NCBI RefSeq assembly: GCF_020176955.2
Contig: NZ_JAIUCZ020000007.1
Span: 372,001 to 436,000 of the forward strand
From: Nocardia sp. alder85J
GTDB lineage: Bacteria > Actinomycetota > Actinomycetes > Mycobacteriales > Mycobacteriaceae
Direction of reading: 5' to 3'
DNA length: 64,000 nucleotides
This document shows, piece after piece, positions 7,686-15,716 of this stretch. The notes under the pieces were generated by a model that saw nothing but the letters and a program-made list of their open reading frames with translations, made no database searches and was not told the DNA's origin. The position numbers and the translations under genes were made by a program. Numbering within the stretch: the stretch's first letter is position 1; each line of letters opens with the position of its first letter.

Positions 7686-8794
7686 TCGAATCCCTGGAAA
7701 TAGACAATTTCAAGTGCTTCGATCATGCATCGTTCCAAATTCGTCAGCTCACGGTCCTGACCGGAGTGAACGGCAGCGGAAAAAGCACAGTCCTGCAGGC
7801 ACTCCTGCTTGCACGATCGGCCTTCCTCGCCGGAGATGACCACGCAGTCCAGTTGAACGGACCATTCGGCTTGGCCCTGGGCACGGCCCGGGACATTTTA
7901 CATTGGGCAGCGCCCCGCCCCGAGATCGGCATACGAATCCAGGCAGAGGAAAGCGAACGGCCTTGGGAGTTCGGTTTCGAAGTACCGGACCGGGAGCACG
8001 CATTATCCCTGATATCGAAACACGTTCCTCGGCATCCAGCTCCGGGAATAGGAAATTCCCGTGGCGGTTTTACCTATCTGTGCGCGGAACGTCTCGGCCC
8101 TCGTGATCTGTTGTCGGTCTCGGCCGATGAACCGGATGAGATCGGTGTGGGCACGCAGGGAGAATTTACCGCACAAGTACTGGCACTGCGCGAAATCCGC
8201 GCCGTCAGCAGACGTAATGCGGTGCGCAAATCGCTCCAGCACCCCGGCACCGCGAGCCCGATTCCCAGATTGCAGGCCGAGGCTTGGGCGTCGGACATAA
8301 TTCGACCGATTCGCATCACCGCGCAGCTGGCAGTGGGCGTCATGGGAAGCACGATACGGTTCGAGGACATCGGCCAGGCCGGTGAAGTGATTCGGCCCGC
8401 CAACACCGGATTCGGCGTCTCGTACGCGCTCCCGATCATCGTCGCGGGTTTGTTGACCCAGCCCGGTGACATGCTCCTGGTGGAAAACCCTGAGGCCCAT
8501 TTGCATCCAGCCGGGCAATCCAAGCTCGGCCGGTTCCTGGCCAGAGTGGCAGGAAGCGGTGTCCAAGTCGTGATGGAAACCCACAGCGACCACGTCCTCA
8601 ACGGCGCCCGGTTGGCGGTGGCCGACGACCGAACCCTCTCGGCCCGGGATATGGTGATCCATTACTTCGGTGACGATCGGACCTCGGCTGTCGGCATCAA
8701 CGACAAGGGCGAGCTGGATCATTGGCCGTCGGGTTTCTTCGACCAAATAGAGAACGACCTCGGGGGGTTGGCTCGTGCACGCAGAAATACATGA
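7682..8794 (+). CDS. AAA/ABC-type ATPase, DUF3696-like (OLD/RecF-related), candidate defence protein
   Basis: 370-residue SMC/RecF-like ATPase. It begins IESLEIDNFKCFDHASF, the typical start of this class. Walker A is GVNGSGKST (about residues 29-37). LLVENPEAHLHPAGQSKLG (about 260-278) joins Walker B with the DUF3696 signature, and METHSDHVLNGARLAV (about 298-313) is the His-switch region. NTGFGVSYALPIIVAGL is the ABC-signature equivalent. No TOPRIM domain follows, unlike OLD or PARIS nucleases, so nuclease activity would have to come from a partner. The GTG start overlaps the DUF262 stop (GTGA). DUF262 and DUF3696 proteins are often neighbours in genome annotation; I know of no described mechanism for the pair. 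Confidence 0.87.
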   Translation: MIESLEIDNFKCFDHASFQIRQLTVLTGVNGSGKSTVLQALLLARSAFLAGDDHAVQLNGPFGLALGTARDILHWAAPRPEIGIRIQAEESERPWEFGFEVPDREHALSLISKHVPRHPAPGIGNSRGGFTYLCAERLGPRDLLSVSADEPDEIGVGTQGEFTAQVLALREIRAVSRRNAVRKSLQHPGTASPIPRLQAEAWASDIIRPIRITAQLAVGVMGSTIRFEDIGQAGEVIRPANTGFGVSYALPIIVAGLLTQPGDMLLVENPEAHLHPAGQSKLGRFLARVAGSGVQVVMETHSDHVLNGARLAVADDRTLSARDMVIHYFGDDRTSAVGINDKGELDHWPSGFFDQIENDLGGLARARRNT

Positions 8795-9734
8795 CGACTA
8801 CCGAGTGGTCATCGACGAGCACAGCCTTGACTGGCGTGCTCTTACCGTCGAACAACTCCACGACGCGCTGGATGCATTCGCCGACCTGCTGCAACCGATA
8901 GCGGACGGCCGGCATGTGGCATTCATGAACGCAGCATATGAAATCGAGTGCCGGAGAGATCTGCACTTCATGGAATTTCTCTATGTGCAGCATCCCGATA
9001 TCCCGCGCGACGTCCGCGTCCGCCTCGCAAGACTGATCGACCGATGCGCAGTCGTAGAGCCGGAAGAAAACGACCTTCCTCAGCCGATGCGAATCGCAGG
9101 CGTCGAGCAGCCGGAACCCTCCTGGGGCGTCTCCCACGCGTTGGCACGGTCCGCGGCCGGACGTGCGATGTCGTGTCTGGTTGTGCCACATACGTTCCGG
9201 CATTCGGGATGGATCACCGTCGAGTGCTGGGCCGGACAGCTCGAAATCCACTTCATGAACGATCCATCCTGCGCTCCGACGTTCTGGCGACGAGTCTTCA
9301 CGCAGGAATCAACCCCCGAAGAAGTCTTCTTCTCCCTTACGTCGCTGGCGTTCCCGAATTTGATTCTGGTCGATGGTCTGGGTTTCCACCGATTCGACGG
9401 CAAGTACCCGGAGGTACTGCCTTGGGTGGTAGACCTGCTCGGTGCCGTCAGCGACCATTTCGCTACCGCAGTAGCCACCCATCGCGGCGACCACAATCGA
9501 GTCATTGCGCAGTTCGATGCCCTGGGACTGGAGATCTCGCCCGAAAGTCCCTCGACGAAGAGGAACGCGAAGGCGTGGGCTGAACGTCTTGTCTTGCACG
9601 ACAATGCGACCTACCGGTGTGAGTGGCACGGTAAGCGGTCGTGGAATCACGACCGAGTGCACTTCACACTGCCCATCCCGAAGCTGGGCAACAAGGTGTT
9701 GATCGGCATCTTCGTCGATCACTTGAGTACGTGA
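8775..9734 (+). CDS. Unknown protein, third gene of the DUF262/ATPase operon
   Basis: 319 residues from a GTG at 8775 behind GGGGGGTT, overlapping the ATPase gene by 20 bases. I recognise no named family. The C-terminal segment RCEWHGKRSWNHDRVHFTLP followed by KLGNKVLIGIFVDHL looks like a compact conserved module: a Cys/His-containing beta hairpin ending in a strand with Gly and His. It could be a nucleic-acid-binding or catalytic end. The first 130 residues are acidic and helical. There are no transmembrane segments. The last 16 bases overlap the 3' end of the convergent methylase gene. Effector or sensor roles are equally possible. Confidence 0.75.
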   Translation: MHAEIHDDYRVVIDEHSLDWRALTVEQLHDALDAFADLLQPIADGRHVAFMNAAYEIECRRDLHFMEFLYVQHPDIPRDVRVRLARLIDRCAVVEPEENDLPQPMRIAGVEQPEPSWGVSHALARSAAGRAMSCLVVPHTFRHSGWITVECWAGQLEIHFMNDPSCAPTFWRRVFTQESTPEEVFFSLTSLAFPNLILVDGLGFHRFDGKYPEVLPWVVDLLGAVSDHFATAVATHRGDHNRVIAQFDALGLEISPESPSTKRNAKAWAERLVLHDNATYRCEWHGKRSWNHDRVHFTLPIPKLGNKVLIGIFVDHLST

Positions 9735-12085
9735 AGGCCCTCGAACTCGACAGTTTCGCTGGGACCGGTCGGATCACCGAGTTCTATCACCCCGGCAGCC
9801 AGCGCACTCGACAGAGCCTTGCGCGCTCGGGTCGCCGCTTCGGCGAGTGCTTCGAACGTGGCAACCTGCGCATCGACCGCGCCTATCACGGCGCCGATTC
9901 GACGCTGCTCACTGATGGGCGGCAGAACGATGGGCTGGCGGCCCAGAGCGGCTTTGCTCAGGCTCGGCACCGCGGTACCGGTTGCACGCGAAGCAACCTC
10001 AGCCAGGATCCGGGGGCTGGACAAGTAGCCGAGCAGGAATATCGGGTCCGCTACTTCCGGATCGTGAATTCGGAGTCGAACGAGGTTGTTACTGAGCAAG
10101 AGCGGCTTTTGATCGGCCTCGACAATCGCCGGTGGTTGGTTCATCGCACCCGACCTGACAAGGAGAATGTCATCAGGCTGGGCCAAATATTTACTCAGCC
10201 GCTCGGCATCGCGCTCGCTGATCGTGTCGTCTCCTGTCACGACGACCCGGAAGCCACGCATATGCTGACGCTTGACCACTGCCACCGAAGGTTCGTCGTC
10301 CCCGGCGCTTTTGGGCATGAGGTCGGGTGAAGGGCCGGGTTGGATATCGCAGATCTCGGCTATTCGTACCTCTCGCGGGGCGGCCGGCGGATCCGGTTCC
10401 GACCGTGCGTGTCTCGGGCGCGAACTCAGTAGATCGAGCATCGCGGGCGGCGCGGTCCGCCGACGGAGACGCCCGAATTCGTGCAGCGCTTCTTCGACCT
10501 CACTCAGTAGCGGCTCTGCCTCCGCAGTCGCTGCTCGGTGCAGATAGTCCGAGGGACGCAGTCGGAAATCGGCCGCACCGATCGTCGCGGCGCTCGCATT
10601 GACTGCCAGCCCGTTCTCGGCCAGCAACACAATGTGCCCTTGCCGCAACGTGGCCCGCTCGTCGTATCGACGCTGGATTGCCGCGGCCGCGGCCTTCGGA
10701 AGCGTTACCCGCTTACCGTCGGACTCACCCATGCGCTGCGCGTCCACCAACAACACTGCGTCGAGATCTTTGCGCGGCCGGGTGACGATCCACAGCGATG
10801 CGGCGACATCGGTGTTCGGAAACATTTTGGCAGGCAACGCAATCACCGCACGTATCGCCCCTTGTTCCACCATTGCGCGCCGGATCGCCGCCTCGTTGTG
10901 GTCGGCCGAGACCGCCGCCTGCGCAGGCATCAGCACAGCGGCAACCCCGTTGTCCGTCAGACTCGCGACGACGTACTGGAGCCAGGCGAAGTTGTCGTTG
11001 TATGACGGCGGATCACCGAAGGCCCAGCCGTGCACGGGTTTTCCCGGAATCCGTGTGGTCCTGCTGTTGAAGGGCGGGTTCGTCAGGACGATATCCGCAG
11101 GTGTGGCGCCCATCTCGTCCTGCTCGTTCCAGGGCAATGTGCTGTCCAGGCGGAACTCGCCGGGGCGTCCGGCTACCGCCATCCGCATGGCGGCCACTTT
11201 TAGTGTCTGCGCAACTGCACTCGAACCACGCACTCGCACATCGGCTTGCGGCCCGCAAAGCCGCACCGCGGCGTGCAACAGCTCACCACCGCGCAGATGC
11301 GGATCGTAGATCACGCCGGACACCTCCGCACCGCCCGCTACGAGTGCCGCCATGAGGGCAGCCACCGACGGTGGGGTGAAGTACTCGGCGCTGCCCAGGT
11401 CCGAGGTCGCGGCATATCTGTCGATCAGCCGCGAGAAAGCCCGCGAGCCAAGGTTGTCACACAAATCGAGCAGATCGCGTACGTCCCCGGCACGACCGGA
11501 GACCAGTTGTACGGTCGTCGCGCGGATGCCGGGTGCGATGCCGTTCGCGAGCAGCACTCGATCAACTCGAAAGCCAATCTCCTGCAACAGTGCCGTGCTC
11601 GGCGCACGCCCCGCCGAACTCCGCAGCTCGCTCCAGGACTCGTGGTCGCGCAGGCGAAGGAAGATCACTCCCAACAGGATCAGGATAAATTGAGGCTCGG
11701 AGACTATGCCCGCCCGCAGCCGACGTCCGACCTGCCCCAGCACCATGGACAGCACCTGCTGAATGTGTTCGGCTTCGGCTGGGACTGCGGAGGTGCGTTC
11801 GATATATTCTGCCGCGGCCCGGTCCCGGACACGCTGCCCGTAGGTGATGCCCTCCGGCTCCTGCTCAGAACGAGCCCGTTCCGGCACAACCCGATTCGAT
11901 AGCCAGGAGATCACCTGGTCGAGACGGTAATAGTCGCCCTGGTCATCGAAGCCCACCGGCTGCGGAAAGGTCGTCGGGTGCCGCTTCGTCCACGTCGTGG
12001 CAACCGGCCGCTGCACTCCCGCGAGCCTCGCGATATCCCGCTTGTACACATATGCGGGATGCGATGGCTTGTCGGCGTCTGTCAC
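9719..12085 (-). CDS. HsdM-HsdS fusion: N6-adenine DNA methylase with C-terminal specificity domain
   Basis: 788 residues from GTG 12085, preceded by GAGGAG. An N-terminal segment (YVYKRDIARLAGVQRPVATTW) looks like a DNA-binding helix-turn-helix. The central type I methylase domain has ADIVLTNPPFNS (motif IV, NPPF) and upstream ATSDLGSAEYFTPPSVAALM, which matches the F-TP region of HsdM. The SAM-binding motif I, normally DPxxGSG, reads YDPHLRGGELL and is partly degenerate. The C-terminal 200 residues form one target-recognition unit of HsdS type ending LPPISEQRRIGAVIGAVDAQV. No HsdR is present. It may mark self DNA for the convergent DUF262 operon, or use the fold only to read sequence. An 88-residue gene lies 2 bases upstream. 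Confidence 0.88.
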   Translation of the reverse strand: MTDADKPSHPAYVYKRDIARLAGVQRPVATTWTKRHPTTFPQPVGFDDQGDYYRLDQVISWLSNRVVPERARSEQEPEGITYGQRVRDRAAAEYIERTSAVPAEAEHIQQVLSMVLGQVGRRLRAGIVSEPQFILILLGVIFLRLRDHESWSELRSSAGRAPSTALLQEIGFRVDRVLLANGIAPGIRATTVQLVSGRAGDVRDLLDLCDNLGSRAFSRLIDRYAATSDLGSAEYFTPPSVAALMAALVAGGAEVSGVIYDPHLRGGELLHAAVRLCGPQADVRVRGSSAVAQTLKVAAMRMAVAGRPGEFRLDSTLPWNEQDEMGATPADIVLTNPPFNSRTTRIPGKPVHGWAFGDPPSYNDNFAWLQYVVASLTDNGVAAVLMPAQAAVSADHNEAAIRRAMVEQGAIRAVIALPAKMFPNTDVAASLWIVTRPRKDLDAVLLVDAQRMGESDGKRVTLPKAAAAAIQRRYDERATLRQGHIVLLAENGLAVNASAATIGAADFRLRPSDYLHRAATAEAEPLLSEVEEALHEFGRLRRRTAPPAMLDLLSSRPRHARSEPDPPAAPREVRIAEICDIQPGPSPDLMPKSAGDDEPSVAVVKRQHMRGFRVVVTGDDTISERDAERLSKYLAQPDDILLVRSGAMNQPPAIVEADQKPLLLSNNLVRLRIHDPEVADPIFLLGYLSSPRILAEVASRATGTAVPSLSKAALGRQPIVLPPISEQRRIGAVIGAVDAQVATFEALAEAATRARKALSSALAAGVIELGDPTGPSETVEFEGLHVLK

Positions 12086-12087
12086 GT

Positions 12088-12354
12088 TCACTCCTCGCGT
12101 GCTTCGTTCGCATACGGGCAACCCGTCCGGTGCTTGCCCGGCGAGCCGGGCTCACACTCGCAGTGACGAGGTGAGACGAGCCGTGCCGGAATGTCTTTCG
12201 AGAGCAGACGATCGAGCACATCGCCTGCTTCGCGACGGCGAGATCGATTCGGATGCCATACCGCACACGCGGCGGCCATGAATCGTTCCGGACCCAGGTG
12301 GGTCGACCACCATACGGCGCCGGGCATGAACAGGACAGTGATCAGGTCTTTCAT
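12088..12354 (-). CDS. Small protein of unknown function coupled to the methylase gene
   Basis: 88 codons from ATG 12354, with AAGGTGG about 10 bases upstream. It ends 2 bases before the methylase GTG, so the methylase ribosome binding site lies inside this gene. An N-terminal hydrophobic stretch (ITVLFMPGAVWW) precedes a basic segment and a C-terminal CECEPGSPGKHRTGCPY with three Cys, which could bind metal. Codon usage is plausible but not decisive. No family recognised. Confidence 0.5.
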   Translation of the reverse strand: MKDLITVLFMPGAVWWSTHLGPERFMAAACAVWHPNRSRRREAGDVLDRLLSKDIPARLVSPRHCECEPGSPGKHRTGCPYANEAREE

Positions 12355-12425
12355 CGGCGACGTCCACCTTCGAAGCGTGGGCACCATACGGGGCGTGCCG
12401 CTGACGGCACGATGTGCTGAGTCAT
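12351..12425 (-). CDS. Possible 24-residue ORF opening the methylase operon
   Basis: ATG at 12425 opens a 24-codon frame whose TGA overlaps the ATG of the next ORF (ATGA at 12351-12354). It contains PVWCPRFEGGRRR near its end. The overlap suggests a chain of coupled small ORFs leading to the methylase, but the ribosome binding site (GAGAAG) is weak and the peptide has no known relative. Confidence 0.25.
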   Translation of the reverse strand: MTQHIVPSAARPVWCPRFEGGRRR

Positions 12426-12432
12426 GGTCTTC

Positions 12433-12770
12433 TCACTGCGGAGTAGGGCCGCTGGTGACGGTCACGGCGATGACCAGGGGGATGCCCGCATGGCCGATCG
12501 CGGGGGTCAGCCAGAGCCACCACGCCGCCCCAGGGCCGAACAGCAGGTGCGTGATGCCGCCGCGGCCAGGACCAGACCCCGTGACGCCGGGGAGCCGGTG
12601 ACGCGCAGCACCAGCCGGCCGACCGCGGTCGATTGCACGAAAGTGCCGCTGGCGGAGACGATCTGGCCTGCGAAGTACCAGCGGAAGGGGCGTGATCGCA
12701 GGGCCCGGAAGACGCTCAGCCGGATGGCCGGGCGGACCCGGCATATGGCGGCGGCCGAATTTTCGCTCAC
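12433..12770 (-). pseudogene. N-terminal remnant of an MFS exporter
   Basis: Starting at GTG 12770, the minus strand reads RLSVFRALRSRPFRWYFAGQ then IVSASGTFVQSTAVGRLVLR, the first helix region of EntS-like major-facilitator exporters. After GLVLAAA the frame breaks in the run of GC repeats near 12530-12550. THLLFGPGAAWW and IGHAGIPLVIAVTVTSG, which continue the family consensus, lie in another frame until a stop at 12433. Only about one and a half helices of a 12-helix protein remain. It sits at the edge of the 6-kb island and shows that sequence was lost here. Confidence 0.7.
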
Positions 12771-12821
12771 ACGTACCGAAATGTGATCGGGTGGGGGGTG
12801 GGAGTGGGTATTTCTTCCATC

Positions 12822-12986
12822 ATGAAGAACACGTCGTCCTCTCCCGCCATCGGGGCGGCGCCCACCCGCCGTCCCTGGTTCGTCGATCTCGAGGATGCCG
12901 AGCGCCGTGGCGCGCGTGGCAGCGCCGGGATCGGCTACTTCGACTGCGATTGCGACCTGTGTCGCCGTCCGGGGCTGCGCTACTGA
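12822..12986 (+). CDS. Small Cys-containing hypothetical protein
   Basis: 54 codons from ATG 12822; a GTG at 12804 behind GGGGGGTGG would add six residues and has the better ribosome binding site. Codon third positions are strongly G/C. The C-terminus GYFDCDCDLCRRPGLRY has three Cys in a CxCxxC arrangement close to the end, reminiscent of metal-binding knuckles or ribosomal-peptide precursors. No modifying enzyme is adjacent. It diverges from the broken exporter and converges with the Rv1083-like gene. Confidence 0.5.
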   Translation: MKNTSSSPAIGAAPTRRPWFVDLEDAERRGARGSAGIGYFDCDCDLCRRPGLRY

Positions 12987-13002
12987 GCCCGGCAGGTACG
13001 CG

Positions 13003-13263
13003 TCAGGGCGTTTCCGAATCGGCGGGCTCGTCGGAATCCTGGTGGGCCGCACCGTGTTCGGTACCCTCGTCGGCCTCCTGGTCCGGTTCCGGATGCTCCG
13101 GTGAGAATTCGGCGGGCAGGCCCTTGATGTGCTTGTTCATCGAGCGGATCAGCAGGGCCGTACCGGCGAGCAGGATCAGCACGATCACCAGGCCCAGCGG
13201 TGAGGCCTTGCCGAACTCCGGGCCGGTCGGATTCGTCGACTGGGCGAGCAGGGTGAGTATCAC
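13003..13263 (-). CDS. Small single-pass membrane protein (Rv1083-like)
   Basis: 86 residues from GTG 13263, whose GTGA overlaps the mca stop. One hydrophobic helix (LGLVIVLILLAGTALLI, about residues 23-39) is followed by RSMNKHIKGLPAEF, and then an acidic, Asp/Glu-rich tail. Position and topology match Rv1083, conserved next to mca in mycobacteria. Function unknown; coupling suggests a link to mycothiol conjugate processing at the membrane. Confidence 0.75.
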   Translation of the reverse strand: MILTLLAQSTNPTGPEFGKASPLGLVIVLILLAGTALLIRSMNKHIKGLPAEFSPEHPEPDQEADEGTEHGAAHQDSDEPADSETP

Positions 13264-14162
13264 GACTCGCCCTCCGTCGCGGTGTCGGCTTCGCGGATCC
13301 CGGCGAACAGGTCGTGCTCCGGAATCGCGGTGCGCACCCGGGTCTGGGCGAGTTCGAATTCCTCGGTGGGCCACAGCCGTTGCTGGATCTCCAGCGGGAT
13401 CGCGAAGAAGGCGCCGTTCGGGTCGATCTGGGTGGCGTGCGCGCGCAGGGCGTCGTCACGCTGCGGGAAGTACTTCGCGCATTCGATCTGCGTGGTCACC
13501 CGGGTCATCGAGTCGCCGCGCTCGGCCACCCCGCGCCGGATCCGGTCCAGGAACTCCTGCATCGGGAACGGTTCGCCCATGCGCTCGTACTCGTCGGCGA
13601 ACGCGTTCAGCCGTTGCAGGCTGAAGCCGTGGTTGTAGTACAGCTTCAGCGGCCTCCACGGTTCACCGGCCTCGGGGAAGCGCTCCGGATCGCCGGCCGC
13701 CTCGAAGGCCGCCACCGACACCCTGTGGCACATGATGTGGTCCGGGTGCGGATAGCCACCGTTCTCGTCGTAGGTGGTCATCACATGCGGTCTGAACTCG
13801 CGCACCACGCGGACCAGCGCCTCGGTGGCCTCCTCCAGGGGCACCAGCGCGAAACTGCCCTCCGGCAGCGGCGGCGGCGGATCACCCTCGGGCAGGCCGG
13901 AATCCCGGAAGCCGAGCCAGTGCTGCCGGACACCGAGGGCCTTGGCGGCCTCGGTCATCTCCTCGCGGCGCACCTCCTCGATGCGGTCGAGCACACCCGG
14001 GATGTCCATCGCCGGATTCAGGATCGAGCCGCGCTCCCCGCCGGTGAGCGTCACCACGAGCACGTCGTCGCCCTCCGCGGCGTATTTCGCGGTGGTCGCG
14101 GCGCCCTTGCTGGATTCGTCGTCGGGATGGGCGTGCACCGCCATGAGGCGAAGGCCGCTCAC
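13260..14162 (-). CDS. mca: Mycothiol S-conjugate amidase
   Basis: Zinc amidase that cleaves mycothiol-xenobiotic conjugates to a mercapturic acid and GlcN-Ins, a detoxification step particular to actinobacteria. 300 residues from GTG 14162 (GAGGTG upstream), beginning SGLRLMAVHAHPDDESSKGA. AHPDDE supplies the His-Asp zinc ligands and the catalytic Asp. HPDHIMCH (about residues 140-147) gives the third ligand. VTLTGGERGSILNPAMD and the C-terminal IPLEIQQRLWPTEEFELA favour Mca over the deacetylase MshB. It is coupled to the small membrane gene downstream and diverges from the DUF4307 gene, as in Rv1082/Rv1081c. Confidence 0.93.
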   Translation of the reverse strand: MSGLRLMAVHAHPDDESSKGAATTAKYAAEGDDVLVVTLTGGERGSILNPAMDIPGVLDRIEEVRREEMTEAAKALGVRQHWLGFRDSGLPEGDPPPPLPEGSFALVPLEEATEALVRVVREFRPHVMTTYDENGGYPHPDHIMCHRVSVAAFEAAGDPERFPEAGEPWRPLKLYYNHGFSLQRLNAFADEYERMGEPFPMQEFLDRIRRGVAERGDSMTRVTTQIECAKYFPQRDDALRAHATQIDPNGAFFAIPLEIQQRLWPTEEFELAQTRVRTAIPEHDLFAGIREADTATEGES

Positions 14163-14354
14163 TTCTCGTTCACCTCGTCGCTCACCGTCGTCATCTCGTC
14201 GCTTTCGCCGTGTCGTCACGGGGCCGCCGCCGCCTCGTCGCGGCACCTGCCCGTCCCGGCGGACCATCCAGGCAGGAGGGGTGCGGTTCCCCATTCCCTA
14301 TAGTTCCATCCGACCCACGCGCCAGCCGATCTACCCCCCGGGAGGGTCCACATC

Positions 14355-14822
14355 ATGAACGAGACCACACCGGAAACCGACCGATCCGCCGCGACCGGCC
14401 GGGTGGCCGACCGCTACGGCGACACCGGTCCGCGGCGCGGCGGCGCCCGGCGACCCCGCTGGATCGTGTTCGCGCTGGGTGCGGTGGTGGTGCTGCTCGG
14501 ACTGGTCGTGGCCTACGTCGGATACCGGCAATTCGGTCCGAAGGACATCCAGCCGGACGAGCTGGGCTATTCGGTGGTGAACGACTCCCGGGTGGACGTG
14601 CACTTCAAGGTCACCCGCACCCACCCGGAGCGGCCGGCGGTCTGCTTCGTGCGCGCGATGGACGCCGACGGCAACGAACTCGGCCGTCGCGAGGTCCTGA
14701 TCCCGCCGTCGAAGAGCGGTACCGTCGAGGTGGACGTCCCGGTCCGCAGCACCGCCCGGCCTGCGAACGGCAATGTCTACGGCTGTGGTGGCAACGTTCC
14801 GGCATACCTGCGAGCGAGCTGA
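14355..14822 (+). CDS. DUF4307 membrane-anchored protein (Rv1081c-like)
   Basis: 155 residues from ATG 14355 with GGGAGG upstream. A 40-residue charged N-terminus leads to one transmembrane helix (IVFALGAVVVLLGLVVAYVG). An extracytoplasmic beta-rich domain follows: GYSVVNDSRVDVHFKVTR, then FVRAMDADGNELGRREVLIP and a terminal CGGNVP. The domain and its place between mca and greA identify the Rv1081c family. No catalytic motif is visible; function unknown. Confidence 0.85.
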   Translation: MNETTPETDRSAATGRVADRYGDTGPRRGGARRPRWIVFALGAVVVLLGLVVAYVGYRQFGPKDIQPDELGYSVVNDSRVDVHFKVTRTHPERPAVCFVRAMDADGNELGRREVLIPPSKSGTVEVDVPVRSTARPANGNVYGCGGNVPAYLRAS

Positions 14823-15181
14823 TCCGCCGCCGCATCACCGCAGGCGACGGCACCCGCGAACCACCCCTCCAGAGCACGTTTCAGTCGCGAAACGCCCGCG
14901 AACACCTACTCCGACCTGCGAATTTATGAATCGTGGTAGAATGGGGCGATACACGGTTCCGAACACTCGGAGCCGTGTTTGCTGCATTGGCGGCCAGCGC
15001 TGTCGGTTCCCCGGGCACACAATGCCCACGGAACAGGACCTGTCGGGGTTCGAGGGACATCCCCCCAGGCGTCGCTCCAGCCGTCCATTGCTGTCGCGTG
15101 CGCTCGACCCTTGGGCGGATGCGCGCAGCGGGTATCAGGGAATCCCGGCACGCCGGGAACAACTACTAGGGAGTGATCGAG
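14823..15181. other. Intergenic region and probable long greA leader
   Basis: No gene is supported in these 359 bases. A -10-like TAGAAT lies at 14937-14942 in locally AT-richer DNA (TTTATGAATCGTGG), which would give greA a 5' leader of about 230 nt. I see no riboswitch I can name. Confidence 0.4.
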
Positions 15182-15676
15182 ATGACTGAGACGAACGTGA
15201 CCTGGCTCACACCGGAGTCGCATGACAGGCTCAAGGGCGAACTCGACGCGCTCATTGCCAACCGTCCGGTCATCGCGGCCGAAATCAACGAACGCCGCGA
15301 AGAAGGCGACCTCAAGGAGAACGGCGGCTACCACGCGGCGCGCGAGGAGCAGGGCCAGCAGGAGGCTCGCATCCGTCAGCTGCAGGAGCTGCTGAACAAC
15401 GCCAAGGTCGGCGTGCCGCCGTCGCAGGCGGGCATCGCACTGCCCGGTTCGGTCGTCAAGGTGTACTACGACGGCGACGAGAGCGATACCGAGACCTTCC
15501 TGATCGGCACCCGCGAGGAGGGCCTGCGCGGTTCCGGTCTGGAGACCTACTCGCCGAACTCGCCGCTGGGCGGCGCACTGCTGAACGCCAAGGTAGGCGA
15601 GACCCGCGAATACACGCTGCCGAACGGCAACACCATGAAGGTGACGCTGCTCAGCGCGGAGCCCTACCACAGCTGA
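15182..15676 (+). CDS. greA: Transcription elongation factor GreA
   Basis: Rescues backtracked RNA polymerase by stimulating transcript cleavage through the secondary channel. 164 residues from ATG 15182 (AGGGAGTG upstream). The N-terminal coiled coil holds ERREEGDLKENGGYHAAREE, with the acidic Asp/Glu tip that places Mg2+. The C-terminal FKBP-like domain includes GSVVKVYYDGDESDTETFLIG and SPNSPLGGALLNAKVGE. Family-length and intact. Positional homologue of Rv1080c. Confidence 0.95.
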   Translation: MTETNVTWLTPESHDRLKGELDALIANRPVIAAEINERREEGDLKENGGYHAAREEQGQQEARIRQLQELLNNAKVGVPPSQAGIALPGSVVKVYYDGDESDTETFLIGTREEGLRGSGLETYSPNSPLGGALLNAKVGETREYTLPNGNTMKVTLLSAEPYHS

Positions 15677-15716
15677 GACGTCCGGCCGATCCGTCCCCGA
15701 TCGGCGAAAGCCGAAC

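Noticed and set aside
12507..13052. 181-codon minus-strand open frame across 12.5-13.0 kb
   Set aside because: Its first half is antisense to the small Cys protein and has no coding sense; only the part from 12770 matches an exporter, and that is broken.
13260..14294. Longer mca start at 14294
   Set aside because: The extra 44 residues are Arg/Gly-rich and unlike any Mca; GTG 14162 starts at the conserved first strand.
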